From Acidobacteria bacterium 5-1 (lineage in GTDB: Bacteria; Acidobacteriota; Blastocatellia; Pyrinomonadales; Pyrinomonadaceae), in the NCBI GenBank assembly GCA_002050455.1, contig MWZA01000064.1, positions 1 through 41,865 on the forward strand: a stretch of 41,865 nt of DNA. Direction: 5' to 3'. The notes beneath the pieces were generated by a model that did no database searches, was not told where the DNA came from, and was given only the letters and a program-made list of their open reading frames with translations. Position 1 is the stretch's first letter, and each line of letters opens with the position of its first letter. Positions 23,451 through 32,525 of this stretch are shown here, one piece after another. A program made the position numbers and the translations under genes.

Positions 23451-25661
23451 TCAATCGGCAGAAGTTTCACGAAATTCAAGAGCACGAAAGCCGCCGCCAG
23501 GAATTTTCAACTTCAGCGAGAAATCTTCGCCCGTGTTCGCTATTTTTTGAGCCGAAACCAAATCAACCCACCCGAAAGCACGCTGCGTTCCGATCTTTAC
23601 TGGTCTTAATACCACTTCGAGCTCACTGGAGTCGTGATTGACGACGGCGACACGAAAACCGTTGGGTATTTCCTGAACCGCTACATCTTTCTTTTCGCTG
23701 CCTCCGATAATATCGACTAACGGTTTACTTCCTGCAGATGTTACAGCGTGCGCCATAACATCGCGCACGAGTTCGGGCATATTTTGCACTGCCGACTCCG
23801 CATTTGGGATAATAGTTATAACTGTTCCTTTTCCATATTTATTTAGTGTCACCGCGGGCGAGTTATCCTCAAAAGTTGCGATGACGCGCGCATTGTTTGT
23901 AATCCAGGACGGAAGTTGATTTTCGCCCAAAGTAAAATGGCTCCCGGCTTTTACGCGATCTCCGGTCGCGTCCTTAACAACAACTTTGCTGTATGTCTTC
24001 GTCTGAAGAGTTTCATCAACCCCGAAAATCTCTTTTCGCTCGTATGTCCGCCCCATCGGTATCTGCGGACCAAATGCGACAATCACGCCGCCGCGTTCGA
24101 CAAAAGCTTTTATCAGATCACTGTCGGTTTGCTGAAATCCTGAAACATTTGCCAGTACAAGCACAGTTCTCTCTTTGAGCAGACGCTCCAGAACATCCGG
24201 GTTGTGATGAATCGGATAATAAGGGTAAATTGATTCGTCCATCCGCGGCGCGTAAGGTAGTATATCGACCGGATAGCCGAGCGCTCGGAAAGCATCCAGC
24301 GCCGGCAGAAAATAATTGTTCCAGCGTTCGATGACAAAATCTGAATAAGGTACATAGAGCGCGACCGGATTTCGTTTATCAGTAATTTTTGAAGTTATCA
24401 ATTGATACGCCTTCAAGCCATCAACAACCGCATCGCGGCTCTTTTGCACCTGCTTAAACTTTTTCAAAGGCTCGTAGATAATCGCATTATGTGTAAACAG
24501 AGAGATTCCGTCGGTATCCGTGACCGTTGCGGCGCTCAAGATTTGCCCGTAGATGTCCTCATAACTTGCAGCCAAATGATCCGGGCTCTGCCGTTTTTCC
24601 AGGTATCCGAATAATTCGACATGCGTCAGCGTAATTTTATTTTGCAGACGCCTGGCGCCCGCGCCCAGCCCGGAAAAATCCCTGACGCGCCGGGACGGAT
24701 ATTTCTTTCGGTTGTCCGTGCGGTAGCTTCCCATCACGGCGCTCTGGTAGATCAGGATGTCCAGTTCCTCAATTACGCTGAGGTAGCTTGCCAACAGTGG
24801 ATCGTCAATATGTGGGGCGCAAGCCGTCAGCAAGCCCTTGTCGAGGTCTTTGACATATTCGCTAAACTCGCGCATAAACGGCGCGTAATAGGTTCCGCTG
24901 CCTTCCTGCCACGAATAAAACCCGGCGAGCGATGGGTGATGACGATAAAGCGCATACATTTCGGAAATGATGGCTTTGATTTCCTTCATCCGGTCTTTGT
25001 AGGGCGTGCTTCGCGTCACGTCCCAGCTAACCGAGAGCAAGACCCCGAAGCCTTCGCGGTCGGCTCGACTGAGAATGAGTTCGACAAAATCATTCGCATC
25101 GCCGCGCTTAACATCAGTTCTGGCGACTTTCGACGGGTAAAACGCACCGGCTGGAATAATCAGATTGTGTGCCACTAGAAAATTCCCGCCGATGGCGCGA
25201 AAATCCCTCAAATAATTATCCAGATCTTCGGCAGGTTTTTGTTTATCGAGATAATTGGCGACGAAAAAATCCGCCACAATATTGCCAACCCGAAAGGACG
25301 ATTTGCCGACCGCGGTTGGATTTTCTTTTTCGCCCATCCAGGTGTGAACGACGTATAAGCCGTCGGTCGCATTTTCTTTAAGGTCAATCTTCGCGTGATA
25401 AACGCCGTCTCCTCCGCTCTGCAAAATCAAATCTTCAGCGCCGACGGTAGGTTTGAGAAGCGAAGCGCGAACGCCCTTTTTGTTTTGAGCTTTGATGGTA
25501 ATTTCGACGCTTTCGCCGCGCCGCGCCTTTGAGCGAGAAACCGAAACATCAATGCTTTCATTATCTGCGGCAACGGTAAAACCAGGCGCGCAAAATGTCA
25601 GCACAAGAGCTGCGACTAATTTCAATAAAATTTTTCTTTTCGCCTTGCAATGTTTATTCAT
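23451..25661 (-). CDS. Secreted DUF4434-like putative glycoside hydrolase
   Basis: With the start at ATG 25661 the protein has 736 residues and a clear Sec signal (KRKILLKLVAALVLTFCAPGFTVAA); an in-frame upstream start at 25688 would add nine residues. After an Ig-like beta domain (about 30-125) comes a TIM-barrel-like region with DFFVANYL, GVLLSVSWD, FYSWQEGSGTYY and DILIYQSAVMG, resembling DUF4434/GH-like proteins. E in YSWQEG is a possible acid/base. A flavodoxin-like segment follows (VLVLANVSGFQ, FVERGGVIVAFGP), as in beta-galactosidase trimerisation domains, then a beta sandwich. The activity is not established. It is the last intact gene of the leftward glycan operon and converges with GH92. 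Confidence 0.75.
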   Translation of the reverse strand: MNKHCKAKRKILLKLVAALVLTFCAPGFTVAADNESIDVSVSRSKARRGESVEITIKAQNKKGVRASLLKPTVGAEDLILQSGGDGVYHAKIDLKENATDGLYVVHTWMGEKENPTAVGKSSFRVGNIVADFFVANYLDKQKPAEDLDNYLRDFRAIGGNFLVAHNLIIPAGAFYPSKVARTDVKRGDANDFVELILSRADREGFGVLLSVSWDVTRSTPYKDRMKEIKAIISEMYALYRHHPSLAGFYSWQEGSGTYYAPFMREFSEYVKDLDKGLLTACAPHIDDPLLASYLSVIEELDILIYQSAVMGSYRTDNRKKYPSRRVRDFSGLGAGARRLQNKITLTHVELFGYLEKRQSPDHLAASYEDIYGQILSAATVTDTDGISLFTHNAIIYEPLKKFKQVQKSRDAVVDGLKAYQLITSKITDKRNPVALYVPYSDFVIERWNNYFLPALDAFRALGYPVDILPYAPRMDESIYPYYPIHHNPDVLERLLKERTVLVLANVSGFQQTDSDLIKAFVERGGVIVAFGPQIPMGRTYERKEIFGVDETLQTKTYSKVVVKDATGDRVKAGSHFTLGENQLPSWITNNARVIATFEDNSPAVTLNKYGKGTVITIIPNAESAVQNMPELVRDVMAHAVTSAGSKPLVDIIGGSEKKDVAVQEIPNGFRVAVVNHDSSELEVVLRPVKIGTQRAFGWVDLVSAQKIANTGEDFSLKLKIPGGGFRALEFRETSAD

Positions 25662-25674
25662 AATAGTTTTCCAT

Positions 25675-25806
25675 CTACTTAACCGCAATCATGCTATATA
25701 TCGGCGCGTCTGTGATTGTGATGCCGGCGCTGCGCGTGATTGCCAGTTTTTTCGGAGCCGCCAATTCCGGCGCGTAAATTGTCGCCGTATTGCCCGGTAC
25801 TTTCAT
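25675..25806 (-). pseudogene. C-terminal scrap of a glycosidase (rhamnosidase-like)
   Basis: A 43-codon frame starting MKVPGNTATIYAPELAAPKK has the look of the last beta strands of alpha-L-rhamnosidase-like enzymes (pattern PxNTxATVYxP near the end). A stop lies directly before its ATG, and nothing else of such an enzyme is found upstream. Its stop lies just inside the start area of the next gene. It is best read as a leftover after deletion of a larger glycosidase gene. The family assignment is tentative. Confidence 0.5.
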
Positions 25807-25916
25807 TGAGTTTTAACAGCGACAATCAAAAAACAAAAAATAATCGCCCGGAGAACGTAATTTAGGAAAATTTTATTTATTCTCAAATCAGTCCTTCGAT
25901 AAACCTGGGCGAACAT

Positions 25917-27254
25917 TTACGAAGTTCTCCCGCTGCGGTTTATCATCCGGTCGAGGCTCAAAATATTGAGCATCAAATGACGCGGATGATGATAATTTTC
26001 GACCCGTTTGGGGCGCGTTTTGAATTCCTCGAATTCGACCTTACGATTGCCCGCATACATCCAAAGCGGCGAGCCGTATTTTTTGAGCGGATAAGTTTTG
26101 ATTACATATTCATACGTCCGATTAAACATCTCACTTGCCCAGTCCGCGCCGGTTTTTTCAAAAATATAAAGGCTGCCGATTAAAACTTCTTCCTGCGCCC
26201 AGAGAACTTTATCGAGCGTCCAACGGTTTTCATTGACATTCATCAGGTTGCGGAACACTCCACCGTAAACATCATCCCAGGCGACTTCCGTGTGGCGACG
26301 AAATCTTTCGGCAAAAGTATTGAAAAGTTGCTTGTTTTTCAGACGCTCTGCCTCAAAAAGCATCATCCACAGCGTTTCGATACCGTGCCCGGTATAGACA
26401 AGCTGCGCGTATTCGTTCCGCGGGCGCGACAAGTCGTGATTGAGAAGCTCGTTATTAAGCCCGAATTCGGGATTGAAATGATGATTCAAAACAGCATCAA
26501 CCGACCGCGCGGCAATACTTTCAAGCTGCGCGTCCGGTCGCATTCTGAGCATCTGCGTCGCAACTCTAACTAAGACCATCCACGCGCCTTGAATTCTTGC
26601 GCCGGGAAAAGGACGCGCATCTTTACCTAAGTAGGTCTGACCGATTATCGGGCGATAATCGGCGCGGTCATAAATTTTGACGCATTTGAGAACCAGATTT
26701 TTCGCCTCGTCCCAAAACTTCTTGTCGCCCGTCGCTTTTGAAAGCTCAGCTAAACCTTCCGCAATAAAAAGGTCGCCGTAAATTTCGCCGTCCGGCGGCG
26801 AAAGCGGTTTTCCGTCGCGGCTCAATTCCTTTGACCATAATTCGTTTTCATTTTTCGGCTTCGACTTGAGAACAAAATCAATTGATTTACGCGCTACATC
26901 CAGATATTTTTGTTCCCGCGCGAGATTGTTGTAGAGAAAGGCATAAACCCAACTTCCGCGCCCTTCAAACCAGCTCAATTTTTTATCGCTTTCCCGCTCG
27001 CCCGTGTAATCGGTCAAACACATAAAACCGCCGTATTCGTGGTCAATCACGTATTTGTCCATAAACGGAAGAAAATCGTCGAACAAATCACGGCGATATT
27101 TTTCGCGCAGATCACCTAACGTCACTCCGGCAAGTTCACTTACCGGACGCGAATTTGCTTTACCGCTTTTCGTTTGACTGAAAACGAGCGAAGGCTCGGC
27201 GGCAAATAGTCCGCCTATTCCGGCAGTCGCGCTTAAAAACTTTCTTCTGTTCAT
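25917..27254 (-). CDS. AGE-family (N-acylglucosamine 2-epimerase-like) enzyme with Tat-like signal
   Basis: A 445-residue protein of the N-acylglucosamine 2-epimerase (alpha/alpha)6 barrel superfamily, which interconverts N-acetylglucosamine and N-acetylmannosamine or isomerises free sugars. The N-terminus MNRRKFLSATAGIGGLFAA is a Tat-type signal. Repeats typical of the fold are EYGGFMCLTDYTG, GRGSWVYAFLYNNLA, DLFIAEGLAEL, HHFNPEFGLNNELLNHD and NYHHPRHLMLNIL with conserved His residues. Export is unusual for an AGE epimerase, suggesting a periplasmic sugar step or a different reaction. Its start overlaps the stop of the M20 gene (ATGA), so it is the last gene of the tightly coupled block. Confidence 0.85.
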   Translation of the reverse strand: MNRRKFLSATAGIGGLFAAEPSLVFSQTKSGKANSRPVSELAGVTLGDLREKYRRDLFDDFLPFMDKYVIDHEYGGFMCLTDYTGERESDKKLSWFEGRGSWVYAFLYNNLAREQKYLDVARKSIDFVLKSKPKNENELWSKELSRDGKPLSPPDGEIYGDLFIAEGLAELSKATGDKKFWDEAKNLVLKCVKIYDRADYRPIIGQTYLGKDARPFPGARIQGAWMVLVRVATQMLRMRPDAQLESIAARSVDAVLNHHFNPEFGLNNELLNHDLSRPRNEYAQLVYTGHGIETLWMMLFEAERLKNKQLFNTFAERFRRHTEVAWDDVYGGVFRNLMNVNENRWTLDKVLWAQEEVLIGSLYIFEKTGADWASEMFNRTYEYVIKTYPLKKYGSPLWMYAGNRKVEFEEFKTRPKRVENYHHPRHLMLNILSLDRMINRSGRTS

Positions 27255-28429
27255 ATCAATTTCGTTTCAAGTAATCGCAGCGCCGTCGCCGCTAAAACTA
27301 TGGCTCCGACAGGCAAGGCAGTTTCGTCTAAATCAAATTTAGAGCTGTGCCAGACGGGATGCGGAACTCGCTCGCTGGTCACGCCGAGCCAAAACATTGC
27401 TCCCGGCACCTGCGCCGTCAAATACCCAAAATCCTCCGCCCAGGTATCGAACGGCATTTCAATCACGCGCTCTGCTCCGAGAACCTGTTTCGCCGACGAA
27501 CGTATCGCGTCAGTTACACAAGCATCATTTATCGTTACGGGATAGCCTTCAAAAATATGCAGTTCGCACTTTGCGCCCCAAGCTCGCCCGACTTCCAGCG
27601 CGCGTTCGAGCTCGTCAATCAATCGCTTCCGCGCTTCGCCGCCCGTGCTGCGAATCGTGCCGCCGAGTTCGACCTGTTCGGCGATTACGTTCTCCTTTAT
27701 TCCGCCTTGAATTGTCGTAATGCTGATGACCGCTGGAGCAATTGCAGGCAGTCGCCGCGAAACGATTTGATGGATTGCATTGATGACTTGCGCGGCGATT
27801 GAAATAGCATCAAGTCCTTCCTCCGGGTGCGCGCCGTGTGATGCACGTCCGCGAATAATAATTTTGATGGTGTCATTAGCCGCAAGGGCTGCACCGGTTG
27901 TCACGCCGATTGAACCGGCGGGCAAGCCGCGCGTGTGAAGGGCGATTATTGCCGACACATTTTCAAGGGCGTTTTCTTCCAGCAGACGCATCGCGCCGCT
28001 TTTGCCTTCGGCGTTTTTTTGCTCTTCCGATGGCTGAAAAAGAAATCTTACCGTGCCTGCAAATTTTCTTTTCGCCAGAAGCATTGCCGCGCCAAGAGCG
28101 CAGGTAACGTGCGCGTCGTGACCGCAAGCGTGCATCATATTCGGAACCCTGGAAGCAAACGGTAAACCGGTTTCTTCCTGAATCGGCAAAGCGTCCATAT
28201 CCGCGCGAATGGCGACGATTGGCAAGCCTTCGCCGATTTCTGCAACCACTCCTGTCTTGGCAACCCCTTGCTTAACCCTCGCACCTGATTCACCGAGCGT
28301 TTCCGCGATAAGTTTCCCCGTTTTGAATTCGCAGAAACCGTATTCGGGCTGCGCGTGTATTTCGCGCCGCAGTTTGATTAGAGTTTCGCGCAGGTTTTCG
28401 GCATCGTGTTTTAATTCGTCCATTTTCAT
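27251..28429 (-). CDS. M20-family amidohydrolase
   Basis: A 392-residue member of the M20D/peptidase M20 dizinc family (hippurate hydrolase, N-acyl-amino-acid and IAA-conjugate hydrolases). Metal-site motifs are IVAIRADMDALPIQEETGLPF, HACGHDAHVTCALGA (residues 100-114) and LFQPSEEQ with the catalytic Glu, then HTRGLPAG, and WAEDFGYL near the end. All are intact. It is cytoplasmic with no signal. It removes an acyl group from an amide, and its position between the symporter and the epimerase suggests N-deacylation of an imported amino sugar or amino-acid conjugate (inference). It overlaps both neighbours by 4 bp. Confidence 0.9.
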   Translation of the reverse strand: MKMDELKHDAENLRETLIKLRREIHAQPEYGFCEFKTGKLIAETLGESGARVKQGVAKTGVVAEIGEGLPIVAIRADMDALPIQEETGLPFASRVPNMMHACGHDAHVTCALGAAMLLAKRKFAGTVRFLFQPSEEQKNAEGKSGAMRLLEENALENVSAIIALHTRGLPAGSIGVTTGAALAANDTIKIIIRGRASHGAHPEEGLDAISIAAQVINAIHQIVSRRLPAIAPAVISITTIQGGIKENVIAEQVELGGTIRSTGGEARKRLIDELERALEVGRAWGAKCELHIFEGYPVTINDACVTDAIRSSAKQVLGAERVIEMPFDTWAEDFGYLTAQVPGAMFWLGVTSERVPHPVWHSSKFDLDETALPVGAIVLAATALRLLETKLI

Positions 28430-28608
28430 TCCGAAACCTTTTCCGAGTCTTCCTGTAACTTTGCATCCGGTTTATCCCGATGCTTGGAATGCTGTAATAA
28501 ATCCTGCAAATCGGCAAAACCTTTGATCGAGACAATCACTGCAATTACGAAAAAGCAGGCGGCGGCAAGAGCAAAGATGATAAGCCAGATGATTACGCCG
28601 TTATTCAT
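28426..28608 (-). CDS. Small one-helix membrane protein, symporter partner
   Basis: A 60-residue protein. Residues 5-29 form a single strongly hydrophobic helix (VIIWLIIFALAAACFFVIAVIV), followed by a charged cytoplasmic tail rich in Lys, Asp, Glu and Ser. No homologue is recognised. Its start overlaps the symporter stop by 8 bp and its stop overlaps the M20 start by 4 bp, so it is made together with them. Such mini-proteins often accompany SSS transporters as stabilising subunits. That role is inference from size and position. Confidence 0.75.
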   Translation of the reverse strand: MNNGVIIWLIIFALAAACFFVIAVIVSIKGFADLQDLLQHSKHRDKPDAKLQEDSEKVSE

Positions 28609-30091
28609 TTATTTCTCCTCCCACAATCGGGCGCGGCGGTGACGAGCGCTGCGTCAAAATTGAGCCGAAATACATACCTGCCGCAGCGAGCACAAAACTG
28701 AGCAACCCGGAGACGTTTACATCGGTAAAGATTGCCAGCCAAGTCGGAAGAGTTTCGCGCGATTTTTCCAGCAACAGAAAAAGTAGCGGCGCAAGTGCGC
28801 CGAGCCCGAGAGCGGAATATGCTCCGACATTGTTCGCCTTTGACCAGTAAAGTCCAGCGGCAACACAGCCAAGCGCGCCGGCGGTGTACATCGCGCCCGT
28901 GATGAAAAGATATTGAAAAGCGGTATCGGGAATTTTGTACCAAAGCCCGAATATTAAAAGAAACAAACCGATCAGTCCTGCAAAGATGCGGGTAATAAAA
29001 ATCGTCCTGCGTTCATCGAAATCATTCGGACGCAGACAGGCGATCACGTCGCGCGTAATAACCGAGCTCCACGCCAGCAAATACGCGCTGTAGGTGGACA
29101 TCGAAGCCGCCAGCATTCCCGCCACCAGCAGCCCGAGAAATCCGCGCGGCGTCACAACTCCGAGCAGTTTCGGCATCGCGGCGGTTGGAGATTCATTCGG
29201 ACCGAAATAAGCGAGAGCGGCGACACCCAAAAACATCGGAATCATTGCGCGTCCGGCGAATGTCAAACTCGTATAGAAGAACACTTTTCGGGCGACCTGC
29301 GGATTTTCCGAAGCCAGAGCTTTCGAGGTTCCCGGCTGCCAGAGCGCCCCTGCCGCGATGTTACTGATAAGGATCCAGACGATAAACATCCAGCCGAAAC
29401 GCGGATTGACGAGCGGGTTAACTCCGGCTTCGCCATATTGATTAATAACGGCGTCGAAAATTGAACTCAAATCTACGTGCAATAGAACGGCGATCAGAGC
29501 AACGAATATTCCCAAGGAAAGCACGACAAACTGCATGTAATCGGTAACGACGACCGAAAACATTCCTCCTAAAATCGTGTAGAGAACAACGATTACAATC
29601 ATCAGAGTCATTATCAGAGCCAACGCGTCGGAACCAAAACCCATTACCTCCGATAAAAAAATGCCATCAAATTTGAGAAAAATGCCCATATTGAGCACAC
29701 CGCCGAGAAAAAGAATTATCCCGCCGAGAAGCCGGACATTTCGGCTGTAGCGAAGCTCGTAAAACTCCGGTATGGTCATCACTTCCAGGCGGCGCAGCGG
29801 CGCGATAATAAAACCCGTTTTGCCGACAAACATATAAGCGAGCAGCGCTAAAATGCCGATAATGAAACAGGAAAATCCCGAGACGTAACCGAGCTCGCTA
29901 AAATACATGAAAGTAATCGTGCCGATTTCCGTGGCGGCAAAAGTGGCAATGCCGAGCGACAATTTGATGCGCCGCCCGGCGACCATATAGCCGCTCAGAT
30001 CTTCTACATACCGCTTCGCCCAGAGACCGACGCCGACCGTAAATGCAAGATAGGCGACGAGAATAATCCAATCGATGATGCTGAAAGTCAT
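28601..30091 (-). CDS. Sodium:solute symporter (SSS family)
   Basis: A 496-residue inner-membrane transporter of the SSS family that couples Na+ to uptake of a small organic solute. About 13 hydrophobic helices are evident, beginning IIDWIILVAYLAFTVGVGLW, with the family-typical stretch YMVAGRRIKLSLGIATFAATEIG early on and AGMLAASMSTYSAYLLAWSSVITRDVI in the Na+-site region of helix 8. Length is normal. It is embedded in the catabolic operon and is the only transporter gene there, so it should import the product of the extracellular lyases and hydrolases, such as a monosaccharide or amino sugar. Its start overlaps the preceding gene by ATGA. Confidence 0.93.
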   Translation of the reverse strand: MTFSIIDWIILVAYLAFTVGVGLWAKRYVEDLSGYMVAGRRIKLSLGIATFAATEIGTITFMYFSELGYVSGFSCFIIGILALLAYMFVGKTGFIIAPLRRLEVMTIPEFYELRYSRNVRLLGGIILFLGGVLNMGIFLKFDGIFLSEVMGFGSDALALIMTLMIVIVVLYTILGGMFSVVVTDYMQFVVLSLGIFVALIAVLLHVDLSSIFDAVINQYGEAGVNPLVNPRFGWMFIVWILISNIAAGALWQPGTSKALASENPQVARKVFFYTSLTFAGRAMIPMFLGVAALAYFGPNESPTAAMPKLLGVVTPRGFLGLLVAGMLAASMSTYSAYLLAWSSVITRDVIACLRPNDFDERRTIFITRIFAGLIGLFLLIFGLWYKIPDTAFQYLFITGAMYTAGALGCVAAGLYWSKANNVGAYSALGLGALAPLLFLLLEKSRETLPTWLAIFTDVNVSGLLSFVLAAAGMYFGSILTQRSSPPRPIVGGEINE

Positions 30092-30894
30092 ATAGAATTT
30101 TCCCGCCTAAAAATTTGCGTCCAGAATTGTCGGTATGAATGCCACTTCATAAAGTTAATTCCCCAGTGCGGGCTGGCTCCCGTCATCCAGCAGGTGACGA
30201 ATCCCGCGCCTAACTTGTGCGACGCCAGAAGCGGATGCCAATGCCCTTGGTTTTCAATTTCGACAATAGAGTCACTTCCTTCTCTTACGCGGCATTCGTT
30301 GAAACCAAGCAGAGGCGGCGCGGTTGACCAATCGAGATTTTTAACTAACGGGTTGTCAGGTAGAGAGCAGCGAACATTATATCCGGCAGTTGATTCGATT
30401 AAATCATCGTGTTGAAGACATTTGACCGGAAGCGCGTCGTGAAAGCGCGAGCGTCCCCAACCGCCTTTGCCCAATTCTCCGGCGAAGCTGAGCCAGCCGC
30501 CGTTCATATGAAAATGCCCGCCGCGCATCACCCAATCGCGCAAAAGGTCGAATCTGTCCGGGAAAACCAAAGGCTCATCGCCCCATTTTGCCCGTTGAAA
30601 AAAGTCGGGGTGAAGCATCAAGCATTTCGTCTCGACATCAGCAAAAACAATTGTCGTCGCCCAATTCAATCTCTCGTCAAACGCCTCGGGCGACATATGA
30701 TATAACTCCCAAGAAGGTTGGGAGATGACTTCCGTTTCGGGAATTGTTCGTAAAGCATCAACAAAAGGCTGCGCGTAATTGAGCACCTCGACATCCTTGC
30801 TCGGCGCTTCAAACGGCGATTCAACATACTTTTGCCCGATGTGAATACACCAGTTGCCGACGTGCCAGATGCGTAATTTATTTGCCTGATTCAT
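30088..30894 (-). CDS. GATase1-like protein lacking the catalytic cysteine
   Basis: A 268-residue cytoplasmic protein with a class I glutamine-amidotransferase-like fold: a first strand LRIWHVGNW, a strand ending IVFADVETKCLM, the strand and turn LRDWVMRGGHFHMNGG, and later GHWHPLLASHKLGAGFVTCWMTGASPHWG. In catalytic amidotransferases the turn carries GxCxG. Here it is HFHMNGG, so no nucleophilic Cys is present and the protein is probably not an amidotransferase. Related uncharacterised proteins (the COG5426 group) show the same change and are often found in sugar operons. It lies between the dioxygenase and symporter genes. Its function is unknown; a sugar-modifying or sensing role is possible. 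Confidence 0.75.
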   Translation of the reverse strand: MNQANKLRIWHVGNWCIHIGQKYVESPFEAPSKDVEVLNYAQPFVDALRTIPETEVISQPSWELYHMSPEAFDERLNWATTIVFADVETKCLMLHPDFFQRAKWGDEPLVFPDRFDLLRDWVMRGGHFHMNGGWLSFAGELGKGGWGRSRFHDALPVKCLQHDDLIESTAGYNVRCSLPDNPLVKNLDWSTAPPLLGFNECRVREGSDSIVEIENQGHWHPLLASHKLGAGFVTCWMTGASPHWGINFMKWHSYRQFWTQIFRRENSI

Positions 30895-30924
30895 TGTCTT
30901 AAATTTTTATTCTCTTCGTTGCCG

Positions 30925-31809
30925 CTATTCATCAATCATTGCCGGGTCGAACAGCAAAGGAAAAAACTGTCCCGATAATTTTTCGCCTTTTGGTATTACA
31001 GAAACGCCGTCGAGCAAAGGCTCGTTTGAATCAGAAACAACGCCGTCACGAATAACATTTATTACTGCGGCGCGGCGCGGTCTGTCCGAGTTATTCGCAT
31101 AAGAACCGTGTACCATCATCGGGTGATGAAATGAACATTCGCCCTTCTTTAATTCAATGGCGACCGGCTTAAATTCCCTTTTCTGTTCTTCGGTCAGGTA
31201 ATTCAAAATCGTGTCCATGTCATTAGCGAAATCCTCGCGCGGCAGTAAGTTCCACCGATGGCTGCGGGGAACGTAGTGCAGACAGCCGTTTTCCGTCGTC
31301 GAATCGTCAAGCCCGATCCAGCACGTCAGGTGAGCCACCGGCTTAGTACGCATCCAGTAGGAGTAATCCTGGTGCCAGATGACCACGCCGCCATGCTGCG
31401 CGGGTTTGACAAAAAGCTGGTCGTGCCAGAAACGAACCGCACCGCCCAATAATTGCGATGCCGGAACGACGAACGCCGGGTTCCAGAGAAGGTCGTGAAA
31501 AGCGGACGAAAGGCGCCAGGCTCCCAGTGCGTGAAACAAAACTTTGTTCGGGTCGCTCGATTCGTTTGAGTTATATTCGTAAAAAAGATGATGCGCCGGA
31601 TGAGCTGGGTTCCTTATTTCGTCGAGTTCTTCGCTCAGCACTTCTACCTGTTCATTGTCGAGCACCCGAACTCCTTTGAGGTAACCGTTTTCATTAAAAA
31701 ACTCTACCTGTTCGTCACTTATCCGATATTGTTCCCATTGCGCCTGCGTCTTCGGCAAGGTGAACAACCTGCCGCCCGGCGCGTGTTCTGTTGACCAATC
31801 CTTAATCAT
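30925..31809 (-). CDS. Phytanoyl-CoA dioxygenase (PhyH)-family enzyme
   Basis: A 294-residue Fe(II)/2-oxoglutarate-dependent oxygenase of the PhyH family. The metal facial triad is visible as HQD in [11 protein letters not shown] and the distal His in [14 protein letters not shown], with an Arg shortly after (RPRRA) for 2-oxoglutarate. It is cytoplasmic and of normal length. PhyH enzymes hydroxylate or oxidatively cleave a wide range of substrates. In this operon it may act on a sugar or an acyl or methyl substituent (inference). Its start overlaps the CutC stop by 4 bp, and a 30-bp gap separates it from the next gene. Confidence 0.9.
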   Translation of the reverse strand: MIKDWSTEHAPGGRLFTLPKTQAQWEQYRISDEQVEFFNENGYLKGVRVLDNEQVEVLSEELDEIRNPAHPAHHLFYEYNSNESSDPNKVLFHALGAWRLSSAFHDLLWNPAFVVPASQLLGGAVRFWHDQLFVKPAQHGGVVIWHQDYSYWMRTKPVAHLTCWIGLDDSTTENGCLHYVPRSHRWNLLPREDFANDMDTILNYLTEEQKREFKPVAIELKKGECSFHHPMMVHGSYANNSDRPRRAAVINVIRDGVVSDSNEPLLDGVSVIPKGEKLSGQFFPLLFDPAMIDE

Positions 31810-32525
31810 AATTCTCCTTCCTGATTCGCATTGAAGGCATCAGCAAGCGATGCTACCCGCTCAGTTTGCACTTCACCGTTTTCCCGTGCCGCGCTCCCAA
31901 CGTGAAATTCTCTAACTGATGATGTTGCTTTTAACAATTTAATAACTTCCGCATTAACCCCGCCGCCCGCTAGAATTTTGATTTCAGGTCGGGCTCGGCT
32001 TGCATATGCTTCCAGACGAGAGGCTTTCTCTACCCATCTGCCCTGTCCGCCGTGCGCTAAAATCCTGTCGACCTGGGGCAATCTTTTCAGCTTCTCAATG
32101 ACGAAAAATTTATCCGTCGAGTCTTCAAAAGCGTGATGAAACGTCGCTTTCAGATCTGGCGCACAAGAAAGAATCCTTTCCGTCAAACCGAAATCAATTT
32201 CTCCGTTTTTCAGAAAGCCCAAAACGATTCCATCCACTCGAATTTCGTTTAACTGACGCGCCACCGCGCAAAGTTTTTCTGTTTCTTCTTCGCCGGAAAC
32301 TCCGTAACCCTCGCTTTCGCGCAGCATCACGCGCAGTGGCACCGAAACTTTCGCTTTAATTTCACGAACTAAATCAAGCGACGGAGTAAGCCCGCCCACA
32401 TTAAATTGGCTAATGATTTCCAGCCGATTCGCTCCTCCCTGTTGAGCCCTGACTGCGTCTTCAACCGTGCAGGCAATGACTTCCAGCAAGCAGGTTTGAT
32501 TTTTTTGTGCGCCGCTGCTCATCAT
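31806..32525 (-). CDS. cutC: CutC-family TIM-barrel protein
   Basis: A 239-residue TIM-barrel protein of the CutC family, named for copper homeostasis though its enzymatic role is unsettled. Family hallmarks are [24 protein letters not shown] at the start, [51 protein letters not shown] and ILAGGGVN. It sits inside a sugar-degradation operon with no copper gene nearby, overlapping the SIS gene by 4 bp. That placement hints at a carbohydrate role, perhaps a lyase or epimerase. ATG 32525 and ATG 32522 are both possible starts. Confidence 0.93.
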   Translation of the reverse strand: MMSSGAQKNQTCLLEVIACTVEDAVRAQQGGANRLEIISQFNVGGLTPSLDLVREIKAKVSVPLRVMLRESEGYGVSGEEETEKLCAVARQLNEIRVDGIVLGFLKNGEIDFGLTERILSCAPDLKATFHHAFEDSTDKFFVIEKLKRLPQVDRILAHGGQGRWVEKASRLEAYASRARPEIKILAGGGVNAEVIKLLKATSSVREFHVGSAARENGEVQTERVASLADAFNANQEGEL

